64,000 nt of DNA from JBOZRQ01 sp050789255 (GTDB lineage: Bacteria; Bacillota; Sulfobacillia; Symbiobacteriales; Symbiobacteriaceae), in contig JBOZRQ010000009.1 of the NCBI GenBank assembly GCA_050789255.1, positions 68,628 through 132,627 of the forward strand. The letters run 5' to 3'. Both the position numbers and the translations under genes were made by a program. Under the pieces are notes generated by a model. That model had not been told where the DNA came from and did not search any database. It saw only the letters and a list, made by a program, of their open reading frames with translations. Shown here piece after piece: positions 1 to 8,573 of the stretch (positions are counted from its first letter, which is position 1; each line of letters begins with the position of its first letter).

Positions 1-3000
1 GTCGTGGTCACCGACTGCCAGACCGTGCTGGCCTGCTTTTGGTTGCTCTTGAGGGTGTAGCTGATCAGCTGCGGCGTCACCGTGGTGTCGCTGGTGGACA
101 GGTTGGCTCGCAGCATCAGGTTCTGATCAGGCGAAACCGCCACGTTGGATCCGGGCGTGATCGCCTGCCAGGTGCTGCCGCCGTCGGTACTCAACTCATA
201 CGAGATATTGGTGCCGCTCGGCTTGTTCTCCACCACATCCAGCGTCACATTCTGCACGTTGTACCCGAAGTTCTGCACGGTCGAGGTGTAGGTGCCGCTG
301 GCGGCGTACCCCGTGGTGTAGCCTTCGATGGTGAAGTCGTTTAGTGTGGGCGTGTAGTACTGGTCGGTGGAGTTCAGCGTGGCGCGCACCTTTACCGAGT
401 TGGTGGCGGCGCCAAGGTTGAACGCACCCCCATTGGTGACCGCCTGCCAGGTAGTGCCGCCGTCGGTACTGATCTCGTAGTTGATGGAGCTCCCGCCAGG
501 GGTGGAGGCGTTGGCCGTCAACTTGATCTTGTTGACCGCCGAGCTGAAGGTGAAATCCTTGGAGACGAAGCTGCCAGTGGCCTGGTAGCGCGAGGCGGTA
601 ACGCTGTAGTCCGAGATGACCGGGGTGGTCGTTCCGCCGCCGCCCGCCTGGAGCTGCGCCCGCAGCTGCAACTGGGAAACAGGGCCGCCCAGGGAGTTGT
701 TACCCAAGGAAGCCGTCTGCCAGGTTGCGCCGCCGTCGGTGGAGTACTCCCAGCCAACGGTTCCGCTCTGTGTGGCGGACAGGGTGAAGGCGTCGATGCT
801 GTCGACCAGGGTGTAGTTCTGCGTGTACAGGTACTCCGAGGCGTTATACTGCTGGCGCGTGGCCGAGATCGTGTAGTCGCCCAGCGTGGGGGCGAAGCCC
901 CGGTCCGCGGTCGAGAAGTTGGCCCGCACCTGCACCTGCGACGTGGTGGTGCCAAGGGTGACCTGGCTGCCGGCGGTAAAGGCGGTCCAGGTGGAGCCGT
1001 CCAGGCTGTACTCGTAGCTGATCGCGGTACCCGCCGGGGCGGTAGCGTTCGGGGTAAAGGTGAAATTGTCCACCGGGGCGGCGAAGGTGTGCGCCGTGGT
1101 GGTGAAGCTGCCTGAGGTGTTGAACAGGTTGGCGCTGAGGGTGTAGTCCTGCAGCGTCGGCCCGCCGCCGTTAACCCCCTGGGTGTTGGTCAGGGTGGCC
1201 TCTACGAGGAGTTGCTGCCCGGCCGCCACGCTGATGTTGCTGCCGCTGGTGATGGTCTGCCAGGTGGTGCCGTTGTCCGCGCTGACCCGGTAGGTGATGG
1301 TTCCGCCGGTGGTATTGGCGGTGGCGTTCAGCGTCAGGTTTTTGATGGTGTCGGTGGTGTTGGTGACCGTGGACACGAAGGTGCCCGAGGTGCGGGCCGT
1401 GGTGTAGGCCAGGCCGGCCGACCACTCGCCGGCGGCGGTGGACTTGCCCAGGTAGAGCATGCGGGTGACGCCGGTAGCCGTATCGTACACGGCACCGCCG
1501 GTGTCGACAGCGTTCGTGTCCCAGCCGCTGGCGCCCTTGGTGATCACGTTGGTGGCGCCGCTGAAGCTCATCAGGTCCGTGCTGGTCTCTCGCACGATGT
1601 TGCCGGTGGCGTTGTCCTTGTAGTACAGCGAATAGCGGTTGCCCTCGTTCACGATTTGGGGGCCCTTGCCGTTCTTGTTGGTCCAACCGGCGACCTGACT
1701 CCAGGCGCCGTTCAGGGCGGTGGCCGAGAGCTGCTCGATCTGACTGGTGCCGCCGTTATTGACCTCCACGAACATGCGGTAGGTCCCGGAAGCGTCCTTT
1801 ACGATGGTGGGCTGCCCGATGCTGGTGTAGGTGCCCCGCGTGGTGGCGGTCGCCTGGGCCGACCACCCGGTGGTGCCGTTGGTTGAACTCCGGCGGTAGA
1901 CGTTGTTGCCGTCGGAGTAGAACATGTAGTAGGTGCCTGTGTCGTCCCGGGTTACGGTGATCTCCGAGTTCGCAGTTACGCCGGTGATGTTCAGGTTGGT
2001 GCCGGTTCCCCAAGTCTTGCCCCCGTCGGAGGACGTGGTGTAGCCGACGGTGTAGTTGGCGTTCTTGCCGGTGACGTAGTACATGCGCAGATTGCCGCCG
2101 CCCAGGTCGACCACACTGCTGGAGATCACGCCGCGGGCATCGAAGTTATTGTTCACGCCCGGATTGAATACGGCCGTGGTGCCCTGCTTATTGTTGAGCT
2201 GCGCAGTCTGATCGAGCTGAAGCTGGCCGCCGCTGACCACCACGCCGGTCGACGAGGCGCCCACACCGGTGGAATCGGTAAAGGTGTCCGTCTTGAGGGT
2301 AGCGGCAGAGGTCCCCAGGGAGACGGTGCCGGCGGTCGTATCGACGTTGACACCCGAGCTGGAGAGGATCTTGCTGGTGTCGGTAAAGGTGTCGTTGAAG
2401 GTTTCCGTAGCCGTGCTGGTGTTAAGCCGTACACTCCCGGTGCTGGTGTCCACCTTGGCCGTGGTTTGCACCGTGTTGACCCGGGTGAGGTCGCTGAAGG
2501 TGTCGCTGGCAGCGGTAAAGGTCTCGGAGAGCAACTGGACCGTGCCAGCCACCGTGTCGATGTTCAGGCCGGTACTGCTGGCAATCTGGGAGAGATCGAT
2601 GAAGGTGTCCGTGCCGGCGCTGATCCAACTGGGGGCCGAACCGCTAAGCTGGAAGTTTGGGGTGGCACTCCACAGGGTGTTAGTTACATTGCCGGAGAGC
2701 ACCTGGCCGAGGACGGTATCGACCGTGGCGGTACTGCTGAGGCCGTTGGTGCCCGCCGTGCTGGTGAAGGTGTCGAAGAAGCGCTGGTTGAGCACCTGCC
2801 CCAGCTGCCAGCCCGGGGTGCCCAAAAGGGCGCCGCCGAAGGCGGTCGGCAGGTAGGCCTTGCCGCCGTTAATGACAGCGGTGGTAAGGCCCCCGTTGAT
2901 CCCGCTCAGGTCGGCGAAGGAGTCGCTCCAGAGGCTGGAGGAGCCGACTCCCTGCGTGACGTAACCGCCGACCGTGTTGACGCTGGCGGTGGTCAGGCCC

Positions 3001-3734
3001 GTGTCGGTGCCGGCCGTGCTGGTGAAGGAGTCGCTGCCCCGGAGGGTGACCGCCTGGCTCAGGCGAACCAGCCCGCCGATGGTGTCGACCAGGGCTGTGG
3101 TAAGCCCGGCGTCCACCTTCGAGAGGGTGGCAAAAGTATCGGTGATGGCCGTTGCCATGGCCTGGGACGAGGTGGCGCCGACGCCGGTGGTCGACATGAC
3201 GCTCTGCGTGTTGGATGCCAAGCCGATGCGGTCGGACTGCCAGGCGGTGTTCATCAGGCTATCCACGCCGCTTGCACCGTTAAAGGTGTCTTCCCTTAAG
3301 GTCACGACGCCCTGGCCGAAGGCGCCGAAGACGCGGCGCCCGTTGAAGGTAGCGTTCGCGGCCACATCATCGATCGCGCGCCGAACGTCGACGAGCTCTT
3401 TGTGGAAGGAGGCCCGCTCGGCGTCGGAGATCGACCCGTTCGAAGCGGAGACCGCCAGTTGTCGGGCGCGCTGCAGGAGCGAGCTCACCTCGCCCAATGC
3501 GGCGTCCGCCACGTTCATGAGCGATTGGCCGTCGGAGATATTTCGGATCGCCATGCGGGTGCTCAGCACCTGCGTGGCAAACCGAATGCCAGCCCCAAGT
3601 TTCCCTGGGTTGTCGGCGGCACGCTGAAGAGCCACGCCGCTGCTAAGCCGCGACGTGGTGACCTCCATCTCCCGGCCGTGTCTGGCCAGGGCCCGCACCA
3701 ATCCGCCAGACCATACCCCGCTCTGGATGCGCAT
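1..3734 (-). CDS. Giant flagellin-like protein, N-terminal part (runs off the window)
   Basis: Open from ATG 3734 to the left edge, giving 1,244 visible residues and no stop. Residues 1-140 match the flagellin N-terminal domain: it starts MRI, has the RLSSG motif with AADNP after it, and ends ANATFNGRRVF. Residues ~145-510 are Ser/Thr/Gly-rich with repeated DTFT...G and TA.VDT..G segments. Residues ~525-780 resemble a sialidase/arabinanase-type beta-propeller, with strands such as RMYYVTG, YYMFYSDG, YRMFVEV and YSLYYKD and one SSDGGKTW Asp-box-like turn. From residue ~790 there are five ~90-residue modules, each with a (Y/I)(E/R)(Y/L/V)S.DGG.TWQ strand. Ordinary flagellins are 250-600 residues and end in a helical C-domain, which lies outside the window. 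It could be a flagellin with a huge insert or a hook-associated/adhesin protein. Transcription is under the riboswitch at 3819-3894. Confidence 0.85.
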   Translation of the reverse strand, partial: MRIQSGVWSGGLVRALARHGREMEVTTSRLSSGVALQRAADNPGKLGAGIRFATQVLSTRMAIRNISDGQSLMNVADAALGEVSSLLQRARQLAVSASNGSISDAERASFHKELVDVRRAIDDVAANATFNGRRVFGAFGQGVVTLREDTFNGASGVDSLMNTAWQSDRIGLASNTQSVMSTTGVGATSSQAMATAITDTFATLSKVDAGLTTALVDTIGGLVRLSQAVTLRGSDSFTSTAGTDTGLTTASVNTVGGYVTQGVGSSSLWSDSFADLSGINGGLTTAVINGGKAYLPTAFGGALLGTPGWQLGQVLNQRFFDTFTSTAGTNGLSSTATVDTVLGQVLSGNVTNTLWSATPNFQLSGSAPSWISAGTDTFIDLSQIASSTGLNIDTVAGTVQLLSETFTAASDTFSDLTRVNTVQTTAKVDTSTGSVRLNTSTATETFNDTFTDTSKILSSSGVNVDTTAGTVSLGTSAATLKTDTFTDSTGVGASSTGVVVSGGQLQLDQTAQLNNKQGTTAVFNPGVNNNFDARGVISSSVVDLGGGNLRMYYVTGKNANYTVGYTTSSDGGKTWGTGTNLNITGVTANSEITVTRDDTGTYYMFYSDGNNVYRRSSTNGTTGWSAQATATTRGTYTSIGQPTIVKDASGTYRMFVEVNNGGTSQIEQLSATALNGAWSQVAGWTNKNGKGPQIVNEGNRYSLYYKDNATGNIVRETSTDLMSFSGATNVITKGASGWDTNAVDTGGAVYDTATGVTRMLYLGKSTAAGEWSAGLAYTTARTSGTFVSTVTNTTDTIKNLTLNATANTTGGTITYRVSADNGTTWQTITSGSNISVAAGQQLLVEATLTNTQGVNGGGPTLQDYTLSANLFNTSGSFTTTAHTFAAPVDNFTFTPNATAPAGTAISYEYSLDGSTWTAFTAGSQVTLGTTTSQVQVRANFSTADRGFAPTLGDYTISATRQQYNASEYLYTQNYTLVDSIDAFTLSATQSGTVGWEYSTDGGATWQTASLGNNSLGGPVSQLQLRAQLQAGGGGTTTPVISDYSVTASRYQATGSFVSKDFTFSSAVNKIKLTANASTPGGSSINYEISTDGGTTWQAVTNGGAFNLGAATNSVKVRATLNSTDQYYTPTLNDFTIEGYTTGYAASGTYTSTVQNFGYNVQNVTLDVVENKPSGTNISYELSTDGGSTWQAITPGSNVAVSPDQNLMLRANLSTSDTTVTPQLISYTLKSNQKQASTVWQSVTT

Positions 3735-3769
3735 CCCTTCACACCCGCCTCCCCAAGTCGGACACTGAA

Positions 3770-3797
3770 GAAAAACCCTCGCGGCCGCCGCGAGGGT
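3770..3797 (-). terminator. Riboswitch expression-platform terminator
   Basis: On the minus strand, CCCTCGCGGC pairs with a near-perfect GC-rich partner and is followed directly by TTTTT (plus-strand AAAAA at 3771-3775). It lies 22 nt after the cyclic-di-GMP aptamer and ~35 nt before the ATG of the flagellin-like gene, so it is placed to attenuate that gene. A short upstream GCGGGG (around 3808-3812) could pair with the 5' arm CCCTCGC, a possible but weak antiterminator. The direction of ligand control cannot be decided here. Confidence 0.85.
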
Positions 3798-3818
3798 CTA
3801 TTAGGTCCCCGCAGGTTC

Positions 3819-3894
3819 GGCAACCCCGCTGCCGTTACGCCCGGTGGCGCAGTAGGCCGGAGGCTTTGCGTCCCCGGCTTTCACCGGGTTTGCC
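3819..3894 (-). promoter_or_regulatory. Cyclic-di-GMP-I (GEMM-I) riboswitch aptamer
   Basis: The minus strand reads GGCAAACCC, a GAAA tetraloop, GGGGACGCAAAGCC, CCGGCCTA, then GGCAGCGGGGTTGCC. These are the conserved GEMM-I blocks in order with normal spacing. GGCAA and TTGCC at the ends form P1. The G of TGGCAAA aligns with the ligand-pairing G (G20 of the Vibrio Vc2 aptamer), which favours cyclic-di-GMP over the cGAMP variant. A terminator and a flagellin-like gene follow, a typical target class for this riboswitch. Confidence 0.93.
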
Positions 3895-3926
3895 ATTATC
3901 GTTCTGCCTATAGTATTTCACCCTCA

Positions 3927-3956
3927 ATTGTAGGGTTTGAATTTCGCAATGGTCAA
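3927..3956 (-). promoter_or_regulatory. Sigma-A-type promoter of the riboswitch-flagellin unit
   Basis: The minus strand carries TTGACC (3951-3956), an 18-bp spacer and TACAAT (3927-3932). The predicted start near 3919 leaves ~25 nt before the aptamer. The match is to the housekeeping consensus and not to the motility sigma-28 consensus. Confidence 0.65.
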
Positions 3957-4002
3957 GTAAATCTTTTGGAAAGACCTTCCGCATTTGTCGAAAGACGCGA
4001 AT

Positions 4003-4028
4003 GCCCGCATCCCTTGCGGGACGCGGGC
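4003..4028 (-). terminator. Hairpin after the formate dehydrogenase operon
   Basis: GCCCGC and GCGGGC arms with an inner TCCC/GGGA stem lie 9 nt past the fdhA stop codon. The downstream minus-strand tail has only scattered T residues, so termination strength is uncertain. Confidence 0.45.
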
Positions 4029-4036
4029 TCCGGTGA

Positions 4037-6106
4037 CTACAAGGGATCGATGCGCACGGCGCAGACCTTAAACTCCGGGATCTTCGCAAGGGGGTCCAGA
4101 CGGTCGATGGTCAGGAGATTGGCGGCCGCCTCGGCGTAGTGGAAGGTCATGAAGATCGAACCGGGCAGCGTCCGGGTGGTCAACTGGGCCTTGGCGACCA
4201 GTTCGCCCCGCCGGCTGCTGACCCGAACCATGGCTGCGTCGGCGATGCCGAGGGCGGAGGCGTCCCTGGGGTGGATTTCGACGAGCGCCTCGGGTGCGAT
4301 GGCGTCCAGCCCCTCCGACCGCCGAGAGATCACGCCGCCGTGCCAGTGGAACAGGACCCGGCCGGTGGTGAGGATGTAGGGGAAGTCTGCGTCCGTCTCC
4401 TCGGCGGGCGGTTCGTAGGTGACAGGGTGGAGCTTGCCCTTCCCGCGGGGGAAACCATCTGCAAACATGTACCGGGTGCCGGGGTGCTCTTCGTTGGGGC
4501 AGGGCCACTGCAGGCCCGGGCCGGCCTCGAGCCTGGCCCAGGTGATGCCGCGGTAGTCAGGCACGCACTGGCCGATCTCGGCGAGGATTTCGGCGGGATG
4601 GCTGTACTGCATGGGATAGCCCATCCGGCTGGAAAGGTCGCAGAGGATCTCCCAGTCGGGGCGGGCCTCGCCCGGGGCGCCGACCGCCCTGCGCACCCGC
4701 TGCACCCGCCGCTCGGTGTTGGTGAAGGTGCCCTCCTTCTCGGCGAAGGCGTAGGCGGGGAGCACCACATCGGCGATCTCGGCCGTCTCGGTGAGGAAGA
4801 TGTCTTGCACCGCCAGGAACTCCAGCTCCTCAAAGCAGGCGCGGGCGTGGTTCAGGTTGGGATCGGTCAGCATGGGGTTCTCGCCCATAATGTAGAGCCC
4901 CTTCACCTTGCCCTCGCCCATGGCCTCGGTCAGCTCGGTGCTGGTCAGGCCCCGGGTGCGGGAGAGCCGGGTCCCCCAAAGGGCGCCGACCCGCTCCAGG
5001 TGGGCCTCGTCGTTCGCCCGCACGTAACCGGGCAGCAGGTTGGGCAGGCAGCCCATGTCGCCGGCGCCCTGGACGTTGTTTTGGCCCCGCAGCGGGTTGA
5101 GGCCGGTGCCGGGGCGCCCGATCTGGCCGCAGAGCAGGGCCAGGTTGCACAGGGTAAGGGCGCCGTCGGTGCCGTTGTGGTGCTGGGAGATACCCATGCC
5201 CCAGAAGATGCCGGACGCCCGGCTGGTGGCGTAGAGGCGGGCGGCCTGCCGGATCAGGTCGGCGGGGACGCCGCTGATCGCCTCGGCCCACTCGGGCGTG
5301 AAGTCCATGACGGCGGCGGCCAGGTCGTCAAAGCCTTCGGTCTTGCCCGCCACGAACTCCCGGTTGTAGAGCCCCTCGGCGATGATCACCTGGGCCATGG
5401 CGTTAAAGACCGCCGTGTCGGTGCCGGAGCGCTGCTTGAGGTGGTAGGTGGCGAACTGGGCCAGCTCGATCTCCCGGGGATCGACCAGGATTAGCTTGGC
5501 GCCCCGGGCGATCGCCGCCTTCATCTCCAGGGCGATGATCGGGTGGTTCTCGGTGGTGTTCGAGCCCGTGATGAGGAGGCAGTCGATCTCTTCGCGAATC
5601 TCGCCGATCGAGTTGGACATGGCCAGCGAGCCCAGGGAGAGGTTGACCGCGGTGACCGAGGAGGCGTGGCAGAGCCGGGAGCAGTGGTCCACGTTGTGGG
5701 TGCCAATGCAGGCCCGGATGAACTTCTGGAATAGGTAGTTCTCTTCGTTGGTGCACTTGGCGCTGGAGAAGCCGCCAATCGCATCTGGCCCGTACGTGCG
5801 CTTGATGGCGGTCAGTTTCTGTGCGATCAGGTCGAGCGCCTCGTCCCAGGAGGCGGGCTCCAGGGCGCCGTACTCCGGGGTGCCCCGGCGGGCGCCGGGC
5901 CTGCCGCCCCGCCGGATCAGCGGCTGGGTGAGCCGGTCGCCGCTGTGGACGTAGTCGAAGCCGAAGCGCCCCTTCACGCACAGGTTGCCCCGGTTGACCA
6001 CGGCGTCAGGCGGGGAGGTCACCTTGTAGAGCCGGTTGCCCGCCGTGTGGAGCTCCAGGGTGCAGCCCACGCCGCAGAACGAGCAGGTGGTGGTAATCAC
6101 GCTCAT
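4037..6106 (-). CDS. fdhA: Formate dehydrogenase catalytic subunit, Mo/W-bisPGD, cysteine form
   Basis: Oxidises formate to CO2 and passes electrons to the two downstream-acting Fe-S/flavin subunits encoded upstream. The 689-residue protein opens with a [4Fe-4S] motif, CSFCGVGC plus a Cys in NLCVKG, typical of the FdhF/NarB family. The metal ligand is a cysteine in HCSRLCHASS, where the selenoenzymes have selenocysteine. The molybdopterin dinucleotide-binding C-terminal domain is present (HPRDASALGI). The start was placed at MSVITTT (6106), because the open frame upstream overlaps the next gene in a different frame. The ATG overlaps the stop codon of the preceding gene as ATGA, so translation is probably coupled. 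No FdhD or FdhE gene is in view. Confidence 0.93.
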   Translation of the reverse strand: MSVITTTCSFCGVGCTLELHTAGNRLYKVTSPPDAVVNRGNLCVKGRFGFDYVHSGDRLTQPLIRRGGRPGARRGTPEYGALEPASWDEALDLIAQKLTAIKRTYGPDAIGGFSSAKCTNEENYLFQKFIRACIGTHNVDHCSRLCHASSVTAVNLSLGSLAMSNSIGEIREEIDCLLITGSNTTENHPIIALEMKAAIARGAKLILVDPREIELAQFATYHLKQRSGTDTAVFNAMAQVIIAEGLYNREFVAGKTEGFDDLAAAVMDFTPEWAEAISGVPADLIRQAARLYATSRASGIFWGMGISQHHNGTDGALTLCNLALLCGQIGRPGTGLNPLRGQNNVQGAGDMGCLPNLLPGYVRANDEAHLERVGALWGTRLSRTRGLTSTELTEAMGEGKVKGLYIMGENPMLTDPNLNHARACFEELEFLAVQDIFLTETAEIADVVLPAYAFAEKEGTFTNTERRVQRVRRAVGAPGEARPDWEILCDLSSRMGYPMQYSHPAEILAEIGQCVPDYRGITWARLEAGPGLQWPCPNEEHPGTRYMFADGFPRGKGKLHPVTYEPPAEETDADFPYILTTGRVLFHWHGGVISRRSEGLDAIAPEALVEIHPRDASALGIADAAMVRVSSRRGELVAKAQLTTRTLPGSIFMTFHYAEAAANLLTIDRLDPLAKIPEFKVCAVRIDPL

Positions 6107-6801
6107 GCGCGCTCGAACCCCCTCTCGGGCGACCAGGCCAGGCGCTGCTCGGGGAGGGCGCCCGCCTGCCGCAGCTCGAACTCCGGCAGGGGCGAGAGCG
6201 CGCCCGTGGGGCAGGCGCCCACGCAGTTGCCGCAGAAGACGCACGGGCTCCTGGAGAGGTCGTTGGCGCCATGCCCGGCGCCCACCGAGATCTCGTGGCC
6301 CCTGCCGATCATGGCGATGGCGAAGGTGTGCTGCACATCCTCCCCGCAGGCCTGGGTGCAGCGCTGGCAGGCGATGCATTTGGCGTAGTCCCGCACGAAG
6401 AACGGGTTGTCGACGATGACCTCCCGGGTCTTTGCGGCGCTGCCCGGCGATGGGAAGCGGGTGCCGTCGGCGCCGTAGTACGAGGCGTAGGCTTGCAGCT
6501 CGGCGGCGGCGGAGAGGTCCACCTCAGAGAGCAGTAATTCCAGGACCATCCGGCGGGAGAGCCGGACCCGCTCGGAGTCGGTGCGAATCTGCATGCCCTC
6601 GGTTACCGTGCGTGAGCAGGAGGGGACCAGGGTGCGGGCGCCCTCCAGCTCCACCACGCAGGCGCGGCAGTTGGAGCCGCAGTGCATGTGCTCGTGGTGG
6701 CAGAGGGTGGGGGTGTGGACGCCCGCTTGCAGCGCGGCCTCTCGCAGGGTGGCGCCGTCCGGGGCTTCCACGGAATGGCCGTCGATCGTCACCCGGATCA
6801 T
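6103..6801 (-). CDS. NuoG-type iron-sulfur subunit of formate dehydrogenase
   Basis: This 232-residue electron-transfer subunit carries an N-terminal [2Fe-2S] ferredoxin fold (residues ~1-75, ligands in CGSNCRAC and PSC). Two [4Fe-4S] clusters follow, CIACQRCTQAC and CVFCGNCVGACP. It corresponds to the N-terminal part of NuoG/HoxU, as found in soluble NAD-dependent formate dehydrogenases and [FeFe] hydrogenases. It would carry electrons between FdhA and the flavin subunit. The start MIRVTIDG at 6801 has a GGGGGG ribosome site and overlaps the stop of the preceding gene by 4 nt. The longer open frame upstream is a shadow. Confidence 0.9.
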   Translation of the reverse strand: MIRVTIDGHSVEAPDGATLREAALQAGVHTPTLCHHEHMHCGSNCRACVVELEGARTLVPSCSRTVTEGMQIRTDSERVRLSRRMVLELLLSEVDLSAAAELQAYASYYGADGTRFPSPGSAAKTREVIVDNPFFVRDYAKCIACQRCTQACGEDVQHTFAIAMIGRGHEISVGAGHGANDLSRSPCVFCGNCVGACPTGALSPLPEFELRQAGALPEQRLAWSPERGFERA

Positions 6802-8423
6802 GCCCTCACCCCCCTTAACGCCAGCAGACTGCGGACTGCGTTGGTGGCGGTTTGCCCGAGGCCGCAGATCGAGGCGTCCCCCATGGCCTGGCCCAGCTCC
6901 CGGTGCAGGGGGATCCACTCGGTCTCCCCGGCGGCCAGACGGTCCACCAGTTCGGCCTGGCGGGCTGTGCCCACCCGGCAGGGGACGCACTTGCCGCAGG
7001 ACTCCTCCGCAAAGAAGCGGGAGGCCTGGCGGGCGATATCCCACAGGTCGGTCTCGGTGTTAAAGACCATCACTGCACCGGAGCCCAGGGTCGCCCCGGC
7101 GGCGGCCATGGCCTTGAAGCTGAGCGGGGTCTCCAGCCGGTCCGGCCCGAGGAACATGCCCGAGGCGCCGCCCATGAGCACGGCCTGGACCTCGCCCACA
7201 GGGCCGCCGGCCAGTGCGATGAGCTCGCTGAGCGGGGCGCCCATCGGCAGCTCGTAGACGCCTGGTTTGGCGACGTGACCGCTGATGCTGAAGAGCTTGG
7301 GTTCGGCGGCGTTCCAGGCATCCACCCCGTCGATCAGGAGGGGCAGCAGGTTGTAGAGGGTCTCCACGTTGTTGATCAGGGTGGGACGATTGAAGAGGCC
7401 GTTGGTGGTGGGGAAGGGGGGCTTGACCCGCGGCTCGCCGCGCTCGCCCTCGATGGAGGCGAAAAGGGCGGTCTCCTCGCCGCAGACGTAGGCCCCGCTG
7501 CCGCAGCGGACCTCGACCTGTTTGGACGCCATCGCGTCGATCGCGGCCGTGACCCGCTCGATGGCCAGCGGGTACTCGCCGCGAATGTAGATGTAGACCT
7601 GGCCGGCGCCCACGGCGTGGGCGGCGATCAGGGCGCTGGCGACGACCCCGACCGGGTCGGTCTCCATCAAATGACGGTTGGTGAAGGTGCCGGGCTCGGA
7701 CTCGTCGGCGTTGACCACGACGTACTTGAGGGCGCCGTCCGGGCCGGGGCCCAGCGGGGTGGGGGCCTTGGCTACGGCCTCCCACTTGGCGCCGGTGGGG
7801 AAGGCGGCCCCGCCACGCCCGACCAGGCGGGAGGCTTTCACCAGGGCGATCAGGTCGGCGGGCTCCATGGCCCGGGCTCGCTGCAACGCCTGCAGCCCGT
7901 CGGAGCGGCCCAGCAGGAGGGGCTTGTAGCCCACAGGCCACCCGGTATGGCCCTCCTGCGTCGTGTGCAGATGCCAGGCGCCGTACCCGCCGTATGCGTG
8001 GCTGCCGATGCCGGGCGCCGTCTCGAGGGCGGCGGGGCCCCGGTCGCACTGGCCCAGGCAGGGGGCGTGCACGACGTGGACGCCTGCGGGCGCGGCCACG
8101 GCCCGGCCTGCGCACCGGCAGACCAGGTCATCACACACAAGGACCACGGGTTTTGTGTGCTCCTCCGTCGAGAGGAGGTCGTAGAAGCTGACCAGGGCGT
8201 TCAGGTCGGCCAGCGGGATGCGGCTGAGCTTGCTGGCGAGGGCCAGGGCCGGGGCGGGGAGGGCGCCCAGCCGAGCCTGGATTTGCTGGAGCAGCGGCAG
8301 GGCCTTGTCCCGGCGGACCGGGGCGACAGCGGCCAGCGCCTGCTCCACCGCATCCGCCACGGCGGGCGGCACGGGGGGCTCGGGCTGATGGTGACGGCGG
8401 CGTCGGGTGCCGATGGGTGGCAT
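6798..8423 (-). CDS. NuoE-NuoF fusion, NADH-binding flavin subunit of formate dehydrogenase
   Basis: This 541-residue protein joins two Complex I modules. Residues ~25-160 are NuoE-like, with a thioredoxin-fold [2Fe-2S] site made by CDDLVC and CLGQC. The rest is NuoF: the FMN/NADH loop GRGGAAFPTG, then NADESEPGTF, and a C-terminal [4Fe-4S] site in ESCGKCVPC with a later Cys in SICGLG. It would be the NAD(H) entry point. The first gene of the operon, it has a strong AAAGGAGG site before ATG 8423. The N-terminal RRRRHH stretch is low-complexity. Whether the enzyme also uses ferredoxin (bifurcation) cannot be read from sequence. Confidence 0.92.
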   Translation of the reverse strand: MPPIGTRRRRHHQPEPPVPPAVADAVEQALAAVAPVRRDKALPLLQQIQARLGALPAPALALASKLSRIPLADLNALVSFYDLLSTEEHTKPVVLVCDDLVCRCAGRAVAAPAGVHVVHAPCLGQCDRGPAALETAPGIGSHAYGGYGAWHLHTTQEGHTGWPVGYKPLLLGRSDGLQALQRARAMEPADLIALVKASRLVGRGGAAFPTGAKWEAVAKAPTPLGPGPDGALKYVVVNADESEPGTFTNRHLMETDPVGVVASALIAAHAVGAGQVYIYIRGEYPLAIERVTAAIDAMASKQVEVRCGSGAYVCGEETALFASIEGERGEPRVKPPFPTTNGLFNRPTLINNVETLYNLLPLLIDGVDAWNAAEPKLFSISGHVAKPGVYELPMGAPLSELIALAGGPVGEVQAVLMGGASGMFLGPDRLETPLSFKAMAAAGATLGSGAVMVFNTETDLWDIARQASRFFAEESCGKCVPCRVGTARQAELVDRLAAGETEWIPLHRELGQAMGDASICGLGQTATNAVRSLLALRGVRA

Positions 8424-8573
8424 GACCGTCCTCCTTTGTCAGTCGTGTATTCCCTATGAGAAAAAACCTGACATTCTGAAGTTCGGCCCTGATACCGATC
8501 CTCCTGCGGACCTTTCGTCGCGAAATGGTCGCCATCCCCCGTGTGAATTGGCAGCGCTTGGGCAGACTATCCC

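Noticed and set aside
4037..6106. Selenocysteine-containing formate dehydrogenase
   Set aside because: The position is a Cys codon within HCSRLCHASS and no in-frame TGA occurs.
6107..6379. N-terminal extension of the FdhA frame
   Set aside because: The extra 91 codons overlap the NuoG-type gene and encode Arg/Pro-rich shadow sequence. MSVITTT with the Fe-S motif right after it is the natural start.
6852..8459. 535-codon open frame opposite the NuoE-NuoF fusion
   Set aside because: It mirrors a well-supported gene on the other strand. Its Gly/Ala/Val-rich composition with no motifs is typical of antisense frames in GC-rich DNA.
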